Below are positions 37,384-48,792 of a stretch of 64,000 nucleotides of DNA, piece by piece. Positions within the stretch are counted from its first letter, which is position 1, and each line of letters begins with the position of its first letter. The position numbers were made by a program, and so were the translations under genes. The stretch covers positions 300,761,957 to 300,825,956 of the forward strand of contig NC_133650.1 in the NCBI RefSeq assembly GCF_009905375.1. Direction: 5' to 3'. Below the pieces are notes generated by a model. It saw only the letters and a program-made list of their open reading frames with translations, was not told the origin of the DNA and ran no database searches. This stretch comes from Apium graveolens. Taxonomy: Eukaryota > Streptophyta > Magnoliopsida > Apiales > Apiaceae.

Positions 37384-37700
37384 AGCATGCAGCATTAGTT
37401 GCATAAATTCAGAGGATTAATGTAGCGATCAGAAGCTGAGTTGATGTTCTTTTGAATTACAAGCCTGATGTAATGGATTGCAGCATGGAGGCTTGGCTTT
37501 GTAATTCAAACTTGTTTGCAATATTAGTAAATGTCATAATAGCGTGCAGCAGAAATTGCATGAAGTTTTAGGATTGTAGTGGATAAGAAGCTTAGTTGAT
37601 TGTTCTTTTGGATTACAAGTCTGATGTAATGCATTGCAGTGATGGTGACTTGGCTTTGTAATTCAAACTTGATTGCAATATTAGTAGATGTATAATATGA
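37384..37700 (+). repeat. Tandem duplication of about 157 bp in the 3' flank/UTR, each copy with a hairpin
   Basis: Two head-to-tail copies, about 37384-37540 and 37541-37697. Copy 1 has perfect arms TTTGAATTACAA (37451-37462) and TTGTAATTCAAA (37499-37510). Copy 2 has TTTGGATTACAA (37607-37618) and TTGTAATTCAAA (37656-37667); the single change gives a G-U pair in RNA. Located 140-450 bp after the stop codon. Confidence 0.82.
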
Positions 37701-37899
37701 TGCTGTTAAGTTTTCAATTTTATGATTTTCTTTGCAAGTGTTTAAATTTGTTTGTGGTTCTCTATGGTCTGTTAAATCGTTGACGATCAATTATGTTTGA
37801 GCTCAAATAGTAGCAAGGTAGACTACATACGAGTTTGATTAAGAACGAATTTCACATCAAAATCTGTCAGTTTTGCTCAACCAATGTATAAAGCTCAAT

Positions 37900-38640
37900 G
37901 GACATTTGGTATATATATATTGTTGACTACAACTCTATTCCTCTGAAAATAGTAATATCATTGCTGTCAGTGATGATAATATTGTCAACATACACAACAA
38001 GAATAGTACTATACTGGCTGAATGTATTAAAGATAGTAATATCATTGCTTCCAGTGATGATTTTAATATCAACATACACCACAAGACTAGAACTATCATC
38101 TTAATTCTGTTTATGAGAATAGACTGTAGTCAGTTTTTGTTTGTGTAAAACCTGAAGATAACAGAGCAGTTGCCATTTCACCAAACCCCATGCTGGAAGA
38201 TTGTCTGAGTCCATTAAGTGATTCTCTTTATCTGCATACTTTATTGAATAATTAAGATAGTCCTCGGGAGGTTTTATGTACACTTCTTCTAACAAATCAC
38301 CGTACAGAAATTTGTTACTTGCATCTAATTGGAATAGTTTCCCTTTCTTACTTGCAGCTAAAGAAATGATACACCACCGCTTTGCACATTTTAAAATCAA
38401 GTTCGCACTTCTGGTTGTATCCTTTAGCTACTAGTCTAGCTTTATATCTCCAGTATCCCATTCCCATCTGCGTTAGCTTAACTATGTAACCCATAGATGT
38501 TTTTTCATGTGTTTCTTTCTAAATCACAAGTCTTATATGCTTCTAATGCCCGAATTTTCTTTTCCATTGCTGCAATCCACAATGAATTTATAGATTCTTT
38601 CTGTTAACTTAATGATTCTGAGATTATCGTTTGATTAAAA
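37900..38640 (-). pseudogene. Decayed copia reverse transcriptase fragment
   Basis: The minus strand reads FQLDASNKFLYGDLLEEVYI near 38335-38275 (usual form [17 protein letters not shown]). YVDD-like text (VYVDNIIITDSND) lies near 38000. That YVDD segment is duplicated: 37945-38012 and 38034-38098 share GTAATATCATTGCT and CAACATACAC. No LTRs found nearby. Confidence 0.75.
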
Positions 38641-39864
38641 ATAAGAATAAAGTATGATGTGACAAAGAAAGAGAGGAACCAGCAAGAACTATCTGGACAT
38701 GTTAATGGATGGGATGCTTAAATATACGAAGTTCCTCTATAAAATTCTGAACTATCTTTCTAAGTATCGACAAGTTGGAAAAGCAAGCATTTGAGCAAAC
38801 ATAAAAGAATTTGGTGACACGTTTGATTCATGTTGATAGCTGGATACAAATTAGGAGAATAAGTTTGTTGGTAGCCTTGCTGCAACCTTTTTTAGCTTGA
38901 GGAGAAGGGAGTAAATGATGAAACAGCAGGTAGGTTGGTGCTTTCGGAAAGCAAAGAGGAACTCCTCTGAAGTTACTATACTACACGAGCAAAAACAGGT
39001 GGACAGCAAGTTCTCGGCTAACAGCTTAATAGTGATCCACTAGGAGCACTGGATGATCTAGAAATTTTGTTCAAAGCTTTGGAAAAGTCAAGTAGTTTTT
39101 GATCTGAGTCTGGCAAGAGGTTTTGATTACCACTCTGGAGCCTACAAGCTGTGCCTCTGCATATTATTTGGACTTGATGATGGAGTGCATTATGTAAAAG
39201 TAAGCCAGAACTCACTTGTCCTGGTATTGATCATAATCCGTTATTTTCTTTTCTTGTTTCTGTACTTGATAGTTCTGCAGGTTCCTGACTTTATCTTCAG
39301 TAGCAAGTCATTAGTTTAGTTGGGATGTTAATTTGTAAGTGACTAGATGTAGTCTTAGACCCAAGTGAGACTGAATAATGACATTTTACGTATAGTGAGA
39401 CTGAATAAGCCAAATCATAGAGTCCAATATATAGCACAAGACACAGAAAAAAATGTCATTCCAGTTACTAGAGCATGAAAACTGATTTAAAAAAAATGGA
39501 ATGCAAATATGTGATGCCTACTATTTAGTCTCTCTCCTAAACAGACACATATCTTTGCTTTAATATTTCAACGTTCACATTTATCATTTTACAGGTACAG
39601 GGAATTGCTGGATCATGATGAGCAATAGACAGCTGAGAGCCTGAAATATTCGGAAAAGACCAAGTGTAAACTAGCTCCAGACACGAATGATACCTGTAAG
39701 TAATGACATTCGAGGTTCTAATAGTACTTCAAGAGGTTTATTGTAAGAGAGAAATCCACTAGTAAGATTAAAAAACGGCAGAAGGGTATTTAAAACTAAT
39801 TTTAGGAGACTGCATAAAGAAACTAATGAATTTCGAAGATAAGTAGATACTTGGAGCAAAGGAT
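38641..39864. other. Intergenic region downstream of the EIL gene
   Basis: About 1.2 kb with no supported gene; short open frames look random. The part next to 39864 should contain the EIL 3' UTR. Confidence 0.5.
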
Positions 39865-41328
39865 TCAATGTTCTTCAGGTGACTCGTATCCCAAATCCCA
39901 TATTGAAGCTGTTCCATGTTCATCTAAAACCCCCTTGTAAGGTGGTGGAGTCACGTTTAGGTCCATCTGTTCTCTATGAATGCCAAAAATCTCTTCAAAG
40001 TGAACCTGTTCAAATACATTTTCTCCCCAGTAGTGTCCATAATCTTCCACTGAACTCGAACTTGCCTGCCCCTCTCGTGCTACAAGGCGTTCTTCATCCT
40101 TTTCCATATCCATATTCATCCACTCGTTATCATTCACAACACTTCCTTCCATCCCATCACGTTGTGCAACTTCCGAATCTATTGGTGGATAAACACCTGT
40201 TGGAGTACTCGAGGTGAATATCTCCAGAGTTCTTGGACCATCATTTATAGGGCCGTGAACACACCTCGCTTCATGGTCAGTTCGTGACTTCCTGTCACTA
40301 AAGCCTATTGCTAGCTTATTTTGTGGACATTCATTGTTCTGACAACTATATAATTTTTCCGCCAAGGACTCTTGACCAAACTTGCATTTCCTCTTTTGGT
40401 TGCTGTGCAAGTACCTGTGACTGTCCAAACTGCTTGCATGACCTTCTGTTGCAGAAGCATTTGATATGTTGAGTGACTTTTGAGTCAACTTTACAAGGGC
40501 TTCTTCTTGATTAATTACTTTAGACAAAGATGCTGTCTCCTTTGATGTCATCTTATTTTGTAAGCACTTGGACTGCTTCACTAACCGTCTCGTACGGTCT
40601 AAGTTAAGAGACATGTGTTTGATAATTGCAGCCAAAACACTCACCTTCCAGGTCTTTTTCAAGTCATGAGGCTTCCTGTAAGGTGGTGCCCCTTGTTCTT
40701 GAGAAGTTGATCCCTGATCGCCCCACCAGAGTTCGTTTCCTGTTGGCCACCATGGAGGGGCCAAGCCCCTCTCCAAAGGAAACCTCCTCTGAGGAGGGAT
40801 GCAGTGTTGCATAAGAGCAGATATGAGTGACCCTAGAGTAGAATCTTGCAAGTCTTGCAAGAGATACATAGATGAAATAGGGTCCATCTCAGCTGCCTGC
40901 TTGATAACGGGAGGCAGGAAAGTGGCTATAGCAGCCGGAGCATTCAAATCAAATCGGACACCCTCTTTCCACCAATGGCGAAGACTATCAGAGGAACCAG
41001 TTACAGGCTTCCCTTTCTCCGTAACAATGCCATAAACAAACCCTTGTGCGTTGCAAACCTCCATGATCTTGACCATATACTTGAGCACAGCATCTTGTGA
41101 TCTTGACATCTTTTTTCGCCTCAACAGCTCCAGTCTAGCCTCTGATGACTCAGGCTCCTCCTCCCTCTTGGCCTTGAGCTTTTGCATCCGCACACGATCC
41201 TTCCACATCCTATCCTTCAGTTCATTATAGCTAATATCATCCTCGTCTTCTTCCTCTTCCTCTTCCTCTTCTGTTACTACTTCAATTGGACTTTCAACAT
41301 CATTAACTTCATGTATCTCCACCATCAT
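39865..41328 (-). CDS. EIN3-like (EIL) transcription factor with C-terminal DLNxxP motif
   Basis: Single-exon 487-aa protein on the minus strand. After an acidic run ([13 protein letters not shown]) comes the EIN3 DNA-binding domain: [71 protein letters not shown]. It continues with [58 protein letters not shown] and [19 protein letters not shown]3/EIL proteins are nuclear factors of ethylene or sulfur-starvation responses. The divergent pattern resembles the EIL4/EIL5-type group more than EIN3 itself, but this is from memory. The C-terminal half is poorly conserved and ends with DLNVTP at residues 456-461, matching the EAR repression consensus. The first of two adjacent ATGs was chosen as start; a TATA box lies about 95 bp upstream. 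Confidence 0.92.
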   Translation of the reverse strand: MMVEIHEVNDVESPIEVVTEEEEEEEEDEDDISYNELKDRMWKDRVRMQKLKAKREEEPESSEARLELLRRKKMSRSQDAVLKYMVKIMEVCNAQGFVYGIVTEKGKPVTGSSDSLRHWWKEGVRFDLNAPAAIATFLPPVIKQAAEMDPISSMYLLQDLQDSTLGSLISALMQHCIPPQRRFPLERGLAPPWWPTGNELWWGDQGSTSQEQGAPPYRKPHDLKKTWKVSVLAAIIKHMSLNLDRTRRLVKQSKCLQNKMTSKETASLSKVINQEEALVKLTQKSLNISNASATEGHASSLDSHRYLHSNQKRKCKFGQESLAEKLYSCQNNECPQNKLAIGFSDRKSRTDHEARCVHGPINDGPRTLEIFTSSTPTGVYPPIDSEVAQRDGMEGSVVNDNEWMNMDMEKDEERLVAREGQASSSSVEDYGHYWGENVFEQVHFEEIFGIHREQMDLNVTPPPYKGVLDEHGTASIWDLGYESPEEH

Positions 41329-41420
41329 CTCTTCGTAACCAAGGTAAACAAAACAGAAACTGATCTTTAAGTAGTTTCGAAAGAAAGTGTATATGATAAA
41401 AAAAAATCATGCAAGGCAGG

Positions 41421-41428
41421 TATTTATA
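41421..41428 (-). promoter_or_regulatory. TATA box of the EIL gene
   Basis: The minus strand reads CATATAAATACC, about 95 bp upstream of the start codon. Confidence 0.55.
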
Positions 41429-41439
41429 TGCATCATGTC

Positions 41440-43516
41440 CTTCTTGGTAAAGGGAGAAGAATTAAATATTATAAGAAGTGGCTAGGTGGCAATAAATGGG
41501 GGTATCGTGGAAGTTTTGAAATGTCTGATAGAGGAGATGTATTATGTGTGCAGCTGGTGAGGTGGGAAATTGATGAAATTGAGGAATCTGGTGCAAGTGA
41601 TAAGCAAGATTTGATGCCATTAAGACACATGCATGGATGATACTACTATACTACAAAATTGTTTACTGATGAAAAAAAAAGAAAAAAAAAACATAAAAAC
41701 TCTATACATGGTCGGTTAACAGGGAAAACAAAGCGTGAATCAGCACAGAAAGTTCAGTCCTGGCATGAACACATTGTCATCGCTGGCCTTTGTTGCATCA
41801 CAGGGCGGTGAGATTTTTAAAGAAACGATATGAGATACTCTCTGCGCTTTTTCACTTGTTTACTCCGAAAAGATATTAGATTACATAAGCTCCTGAAAAC
41901 CATGCAGTTTGTTCCATTGCCAGGTTTTCAATTTAAGAGGGTCATTCTTGTGTTTTTTTTTATCGTAAGCAAAACCAAAATGTAGGTTTATTTTCTGTAC
42001 CATATAATGTAGGTTTCTCCAAGTTGAGGGAGCATAGATTTCAGTCACAGCGAGACTGATCAGTTAAAGGATCTAATATTAGGCAAGAAGGCCTTGAGGG
42101 AGCTTTCTGATCAGAGTGTCACTGACTGAGGTTCCTCAAATGCAGCGTACGGCCTATATGGTTGCAAGATAGTCGAAGTAAATATTCAGTGATTGCAGTT
42201 AACCTTGCAAAGAAAAAAACCTATAAAATATTGCAGATTTTACAAAAATAAAACCTCTGATAAAATGATATATAGAGGTCGTCAGATGGAGTCGGACCGA
42301 TTCCGGTGGTGAGCGTCGGTGACGAGTGAGGACTATATAACACCTCAGATAAGGGTTGTCAAACTGGTTGTCAACTTTGCCAAATCATCTTATATATTAA
42401 TATTTTATTTTCACTCAATTTTATATCAATTTAGCAACATTATACTCCAATAATTAGCAACCTTTAATTTTTAAGAACTATATCCCACAAACATTTCACT
42501 TGTCATGCAATGTTTGTGCTGAGTTGTCACTTCACTTAAATTAGTATTATGCTAGGAAAAATGTTAGTCTTAAAATATTGTTATATTTTTAAAAAAATAT
42601 TATAAATGATAATTTTTTTCATGATAATATGGGCATAAATTAAATCCTGACACTAGTCATGTTAGTCACTTTTTAACTATTTTAATCATTTTTTAATTAT
42701 TTTGTTACAAATTTGATTATATAATATTACTCTTATGCTAGTAGTGGTACACAATTATATAAATCTAGCAATATTTTCATTACAATATCGATTTGAAACA
42801 AAACTCACTCAACTCATTTCAAGTAAACTCAGTTCATTTATGATTTTTACTTAAAAGAATTTTATATCTGAATATATAACTTTCTCATAGCAAACAACAA
42901 TTTTTGTTACTTTTGAAGAAATTTCATCTAAGAGCCTGTCAAAATAAAGAAGCCTGCTTTATTTTATTACATTTTGTCAAAATTACTTTACCTTTATTTT
43001 CTTATAATTTATGTTATTAAAAAAATATTAGATTCATAAAATTGAATTCAAATTTTTTTCACGAAATGATGCGTGAAATATTGATTGAAATGAATGTACC
43101 TGTATTCACGTAATTAGACCGAATTAAAATGTTATATCTCATTCTTCACATCATTTTATAAGCTTTTTTATATATAAAAAAGGAACAGAATATTCGAGCA
43201 ATAGAGATTCTGACAGAGGAAAAAATACTGCTAAAAAAGTGTATAATCCCAAGATTACATCCGGTGCAAAGCAGGTCATAGCAACCCCCCAATACTCTAT
43301 GAATTTTGTCTTTTCCCGTTTAAAGCTGGAGTTAGCCGTTAGAAAGAGTTTACGGTTATCAAATATTGTTATAAATATTTTCCTAAATATTTCATAAAGG
43401 ATAATTTTTTTCATAATAATATAAAATTTCGCGTATATTCTTATGCGCTCACGAATTAAATTTTGATGTTTATACTGTCATATTATTTTATAATTATTTT
43501 GATACAAGTTTTGAAT
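41440..43516. other. AT-rich intergenic region upstream of the EIL gene
   Basis: About 2 kb without a supported gene. Two diverged copies of a roughly 180-bp repeat are visible at about 42555-42735 and 43350-43520. They share ATAATTTTTTTCAT-ATAAT, then an AAATTAAAT-TTGA and TTTAATTATTTTG-TACAA order. This may be an old MITE or solo-LTR-like piece. Confidence 0.4.
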
Positions 43517-43617
43517 TATAATATCTCGTAATTTATAGAATAATATTAATAAAAGAATAATAGAATTAAAATTAGATAAGGACCCGGATTTAAAATTAAA
43601 TTGGACAAATGGGCCTA

Positions 43618-43755
43618 AAATTAGTAACTATTAGTTGCTCCGTATTACTTGTTTGCTTATGTGTTTTGTTAGTAACTATCCGTTGTTCCATATTACTTCT
43701 TTGCACGTGTTCTGTAAGTGACTATCCGTTACTCCGTATTATTGTGTGACGTTTG
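43618..43755 (+). repeat. Tandem repeats of about 46 bp inside the 1.06 kb LTR
   Basis: Three imperfect units with the core GTAACTATCCGTTGCTCCGT and ATTACTTG-TTTGC. A fourth, diverged unit (AACTGTTCACTACTCCGTAT at about 48826) lies beyond the copia element, so the insertion went into this array. Confidence 0.65.
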
Positions 43756-44062
43756 TGTTAAATATACAACAACGAAAGCAAAACCCAAAGCGAATAAACA
43801 AGAAGAAAATAAACGATAATCACACAAGATAAAAAATTACGTGATTCGAAAATTCCTAATCCACAAGTCACACTAATTTTGAATTGATTTCTCACAATTT
43901 GTTATGTTATAATATTACAATTATATGGGTATTTATAAGAGAAAAAACTAGACATAAATCAAATTATAGTCCAAATCTAAAAAGTAGATTAATCCATAAA
44001 CTAATATGAATCTGAATAGTCTATTTTCATGGGCTTAATTAATAGACTCCACAAACCCAAAA
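43756..44062 (-). repeat. 3' LTR of the nested copia element
   Basis: Matches 48483-48792 across its length (ATACAACAACG-AA-TAAAACCC to AATAGACTCCACAAACCC). The terminal CCCAACA end is degraded to CCCAAAA. Confidence 0.85.
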
Positions 44063-44226
44063 AAAAATTCCACTTGGAGTCTGAACACATCTTCACTTCA
44101 CTCTTGTAAATCTAGTAAAATCAATACTTCAATCAATAATTCTAACTAGTGCGGTGCATTCTCATCAATCAATTCTGAAGGTTAGTTGAAACTACACAAA
44201 TCTTCAACTTTTCATTGGTAACCACC

Positions 44227-45500
44227 TTAGTCAATATATCTGCAGGATTCTTTGAACCAAGGATTTTTTTTCAAGGACAAAATACCATTGCTTATTAACT
44301 CTCTTGTAAAGTGATATCTCAGCTGAATATGCTTCGTCCTAGCATGAAATACGGGATTCTTCGCAAGCTGAATAACACTCTGACTATCGCTATACAAAGC
44401 ACTGTCCGCCTGTTTCTTGTCCAACTTCTCAAGAAAATTATTCAACCAAATCATCTCCGTAATAGCTTCAGAGATAGCCATATATTCTACTTCCGCTGTT
44501 AAAATGGCAACACTCCTTTGAAGTCGAGACATCCAACTAACTGCGGTGCCACCCAAAGTGAAAATATAATTGTTGTACTTTTTCTTGTATCCAAACATCC
44601 ACCCAAATCTGCGTCAGGAAACCCTTCCAAGATAACATCTTTCTTACTGAAACATAATGCAACCTTGGATGTGCCTTTCAAGTAGCGTAACAACCACTTG
44701 ACTGCTTCCCAATGCTCTCTTCCGGGATTCGACATAAATCTTCTAACAACTCCCACTGCATGAGCAATGTTTAGCCTTGTACACACCATATCATACATCA
44801 AACTGCAAACTGCAAATGCATATGGAACTTTAGCCCTGTCTTCTTTACATTCATCCATTTTAGGTGATTGCTTCTTTATGAGATTAAAATTACTCGCCAA
44901 CGGTGTACTTATGGTCTTCGCATCTTGAACACTGAATTTCTACAACAATTTCTCAACATACTTCTCTTGAGATAATTTTAAAGTACCTTCAGCTTTATCC
45001 CTTATGATGCTCATACCAAGTATCTGTTTTGATGCACCCATATCCTTCATCTCAAAGTCCTCATACATCTGTTTCTTTAACCTGTTGATTTCCCTCGTAT
45101 GTGATCCTGCTATCAACATGTCATCAACAGACAACAACAATATATAAGATGAATCAAACTGTTTAAAGTAATAACAATGATCCATAGCACTCCTCATATA
45201 CCCATTCTTCATCATAAAGCTGTCAAACTTTAAGTATCATTGTCTTGGTGCTTGCTTTAAACCATACAAGATTTTTATAAGCTTGCAAACAAGGTTTTTT
45301 TCCCCAACTACCTGATATCCCTCTGGTTGAACCATGTAGATGTCTTCCTCAAGATCACCATGTAAGAACGCGGTCTTAACATCTAGTTGCTCTAGATGTA
45401 ATTCCTCTGCAGCCATAATACTTAGCACAATTTTAACTGTAGTTATCTTAACAACGGGAGAAAATATATCAGTATAATCAATACCCTTTTTCTGTTAACT
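44227..45500 (-). pseudogene. RT and RNase H of the nested copia element
   Basis: Minus-strand pieces. RNase H at 44227-44598 (VSWMSRLQRSVAILTAEVEY, ALYSDSQSVIQLAKNP, ARTKHIQLRYHF). The RT end at 44499-44900 (LMYDMVCTRLNIAHAVGVV, WLLRYLKGTS). An RT segment at 44940-45215 has LLSVDDMLIAG, where the usual YVDD reads SVDD. Another at 45237-45428 reads [20 protein letters not shown] and [11 protein letters not shown]. Frames are broken between pieces. Motifs resemble the Tork/Tnt1-type copia group. Confidence 0.9.
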
Positions 45501-45956
45501 ACCCTTGACTACTAACCTCGCCTTGTATCTCTCGCTGCCATCATGTTCTTCTTTATTCATGAACACCCACCTATTTTGTAAATCCCCCTTTTATGCTGGT
45601 AACTCTGTTAAAAATCAAGTATCATTTTTCTCAAAAAAACTCATCTCTTCATCCATGGCTAATTTCCACTGAACTGAATCATCCACATGTACTGCCTCTG
45701 AATAACACTGAGGCTTCTCGTCCTCGGTCAATAACATATAATATGCTGAAGGAGAATATCTCCGTGGTAACCTCACAATTCTGCTAGGTTTTCTTACCTC
45801 GGTCTATGGAGTTACTGGAACCCTGTCATCAACATTCTCTGAACTCTCACTATTTCTTGCAAGATCTGTTTCTTAATCTTCAAGCATTGTTTTCTCTTTC
45901 TCAGATTGTTCCTTTGTAAACTCAAAATCGACTACAAGCTTATCCTTATACAATGC

Positions 45957-46371
45957 TGTAACATCCCACATCGATAAGAATAAGAGTGATAGAGACCTTT
46001 ATAGATACAAGTCAACAACTAATGTGTACCAAATTGCTAACTTTTTTGGACTAACATGTGGTGGGTTGTTGGATTCGGTACGTATTCGGTTGTGAGTTTG
46101 GATGTTATAAATGGTATTAGAGATCTGTTCGCCGGCCGGAAGTGCAAAGGCACTACTTGGGTCCCGTATGTATGTTTTTGGGCTCGACGAAGATGTCGAG
46201 TTGATAAGAGGGGGTGTTTGTAACATCCCACGTCGATAAGAATAAGAGTGTTGTAGACCTTTATAGATACAAGTCAACAACTAATGTGTAATAAATTTCT
46301 AGCTTTTTCGGACTGGCCTGTGGTGGGTTGTTGGGTTCGGTACGCATTCGATTACGGGCTTGGATGTTATA
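45957..46371 (+). mobile_element. TRIM (miniature LTR retrotransposon), 415 bp
   Basis: Two 153-bp terminal direct repeats (45957-46109 and 46219-46371), both starting TGTAACATCCCAC-TCGATAAG and ending TTGGATGTTATA, separated by only 109 bp. The spacer begins with a primer-binding-like ATGGTATTAGAGATC and ends with a polypurine-like AAGAGGGGG. Flanks AATGC and ACTGC fit a target duplication with one change. No coding capacity. It lies inside the copia element in opposite orientation. Confidence 0.88.
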
Positions 46372-47034
46372 ACTGCATTTTCATTAAAAGTTACATCTCT
46401 ACTTCTAATGATATTCTTAGTCAATTCATCCCAGAAACGGTAACCCGTATCATCTAAGCCATAACCAATGAAGATACACTTCTTTGCTTTCAGATCAAAC
46501 TTATCCCTGTCGGAATCTTTAACACGCACATAAAAAAACACAACTAAAAACTCACAAGTGTGAAAGATTTATCTCTTTTTTCCGGCACTCTTCTTCGAGA
46601 ATCTTGAACCCCAAAGGACCTGAAGGTCATCTATTTATGAGATACGCTGATATGCTAACTGCATCAGCCCAAAACATCTTTAGCAACCCTGCATGTAATC
46701 TCATACTCTTGGCCCTCTCACTCAAGGTTCTATTCATGCGTTCTGCAACACCATTCTGTTGTGGTGTCTCTGGAATAGTTTTAATCATTCTAATCCCAAA
46801 TTTCGCACAATAACTTTTAAACTCATTACTAATGTATTCATCACCATTATCTGACATCAAACTCTTCACCTTTAAACCGGTCTGCTTTTCAACTTCAGTC
46901 TTCCACTTCTTGAAAGTAGCAAACACATCTGATTTATTCTTCAAAAAAATAAACCCATACCTTTCTAGTGAAATCATCAATAAAAGTGACATAGTAGCGA
47001 GATCCGCCCAATGACACAACTGTTGTTGGACCAT
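46299..47034 (-). pseudogene. Integrase of the nested copia element
   Basis: Minus strand 47034-46627 reads [60 protein letters not shown] and RTLSERAKSMRLHA. This includes the second catalytic aspartate (SDNG) and the glutamate (AERMN). At 46541-46299 it continues FFYVRVKDSDRDKFDLKAKK, CIFIGYGLDDTGYRFWD. A frameshift separates the pieces. Confidence 0.9.
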
Positions 47035-47039
47035 ATAGT

Positions 47040-48470
47040 ATGAACTAGCTCTAACTTCTTAGCCCCGGGGGTCCTCCCTGATTTTTCAAAAGTAACATGT
47101 TTCTATTTTCCAAGAACACATAGCTCACAGAACCCAACTTCCACATTCTTCAACTTTGGAATCTTTCCTGTCGAAGTTAACAACTTCATACCTTTTTCAC
47201 TATATGACCAAGCCTTTGGTGCCACAAAGTTGAAGACTCAATCTCATCAGCAACTACATTTACTTCATAGCTAGATTGTTCAACAATGTACAAAGTCCCA
47301 TTTTTCTCTTCATGAGCAATAACTAGATTCCCCTTTATAACCTTCCACTGTCCCTCTCCAAAAGTAACTCGATACTCTTCCTTTTCTAACTAACCCACAG
47401 ATAGCAACATCTTCTTCAGTCCAGGAATGTACCTTACATCTTTCAACGTCCAGCTAGTTCCCAAAGAGGTTTTAAGATTAATATCTTATATGCCCGCAAT
47501 ATCCAAAGTCCAATCATCATCAAGACGGACTTTACCAAAATTTCCAACTCTGGAATTTAACATTAAATCCTTGCAAGGGGTAGTATGGAATGATGCACCG
47601 GAATTCTTAACCCATGATTCAATCAAACATTTAACACAACAAATCAAAGCAACGTCATCCACCACTTCTTGAACTACGTTAGCTAAATTATATTCTTTTT
47701 TAGGAGTCGCGGGAGCCGTGTACTGATTCCTGTAATAATCCTTCTTCTGACAATTCCAATAAATAATATCCTTGCGATCTTTGGATTGTCCTCTCTTCTA
47801 TGACTTCGATCTGCTACGCCCCTTATTCTGCCCCTTTTGAACTTATGCCTCTACTCTCATCACTCAACAAGGAACTTGACGATTCTCCTGAGTTTCTCTT
47901 GCGAATATCTTCTCCAAGAATCAAATCTCGAACTCCATCAAAAGTTATTATACCGCTCTCGGATGAATTACTTATAGCAGTGACAAAACTTGTCAAACTG
48001 TCTGGTAATGAGAATGCCAACAACAAGGCATGTACTTCATCATCGAATTTAATATCCACCAACTGTCTGGTAATGAGAATGTCAACAAAAAGGCATGCCA
48101 ACAATCGCCTTCATTCAATCTCGTGGAAACTAACAAGTTGATCAAATACAAATTATTTGAAGCAAACGGCTTCTCACACATGTTTCACAAAGCGGATCAA
48201 ACCATAAGTTGTCGTTTCCTTGACGATATTGTAACCAACGTTCTTCGCCAAAGTCAACCTGATGACACCCAGAGCCTGCCTGTCCAATAGCTTCCAGTCT
48301 TCATCCTTCATTGAAGCCGGTTTCTTCTCTTCCAGCGGTTCGTGTAGTTTTTTTTATACAAATAAACTTCAATTTGCATCTTCCAAAATCTATAATCTTT
48401 GCCATCAAATTTGTCGATCTTTACCTTCCCGTCTTCTGTCATCGCTCCCACTTGCCTAAAAACCTAGGCG
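47040..48470 (-). pseudogene. Gag and protease region of the nested copia element
   Basis: Minus-strand 48104-47823 reads LVDIKFDDEVHALLLAFSLP, DSLTSFVTAISNSSESGIIT, LILGEDIRKR: the core of copia gag (LLLSLPDSY..L...I). The N-terminal part near 48440-48300 is broken. The region 48000-48140 holds a short duplication of the LLAFSLPDS coding segment. Protease and gag-pre-integrase sequences at about 47040-47700 are too decayed for firm motifs. Confidence 0.72.
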
Positions 48471-48482
48471 CTTGATACCAGT

Positions 48483-48792
48483 TGTTGAGTATACAACAAC
48501 GGAAATAAAACCCAAAGTGAATAAACAAGAATAAGAAAATAAACGACAATCACACAAGACAAAGATTTACGTGGTTTAGAAATTCCTAGTCCATAATCCG
48601 CACTAATTTTGTATTGATATTTCACAATTTGTTGTGTTATGATTTTACAATTACATGTGTATTTAAACGAGAAGAAACTAGGCCTAAATCAAATTATATT
48701 CCAAATCTGAAAAGTAAACTAATCCATAAACTAATATGAATATGAATAATCTATTTTCATGTACTTAATTAATAGACTCCACAAACCCAACA
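48483..48792 (-). repeat. 5' LTR of the nested copia element
   Basis: 310 bp, ends TGTTG and CCCAACA on the plus strand. It adjoins the primer binding site (48469-48480, minus strand) and the target duplication GTTTG. Confidence 0.87.

Larger units (their letters stand above)
43756..48792 (-). mobile_element. Complete but inactive copia element, 5.0 kb
   Basis: Flanked by an exact 5-bp target duplication GTTTG (43751-43755 and 48793-48797). LTRs of about 307-310 bp lie at 43756-44062 and 48483-48792, clearly related but diverged, so the insertion is old. On the minus strand the primer binding site reads TGGTATCAAGCG two bases after the 5' LTR. Gag, integrase, RT and RNase H follow in the standard Ty1/copia order. 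A 415-bp TRIM interrupts it at 45957-46371. Coding regions contain many frameshifts and stops. Confidence 0.9.

Noticed and set aside
41428..41640. 70-codon plus-strand open frame starting MHHVLLGKGRR
   Set aside because: It overlaps the EIL promoter region on the other strand and shows no known domain or its own promoter signals.
45999..46280. Minus-strand open frames with repeated ending (ECVPNPTTHHRPVRKS-like)
   Set aside because: The repetition comes from the two TRIM terminal repeats, not from protein domains.
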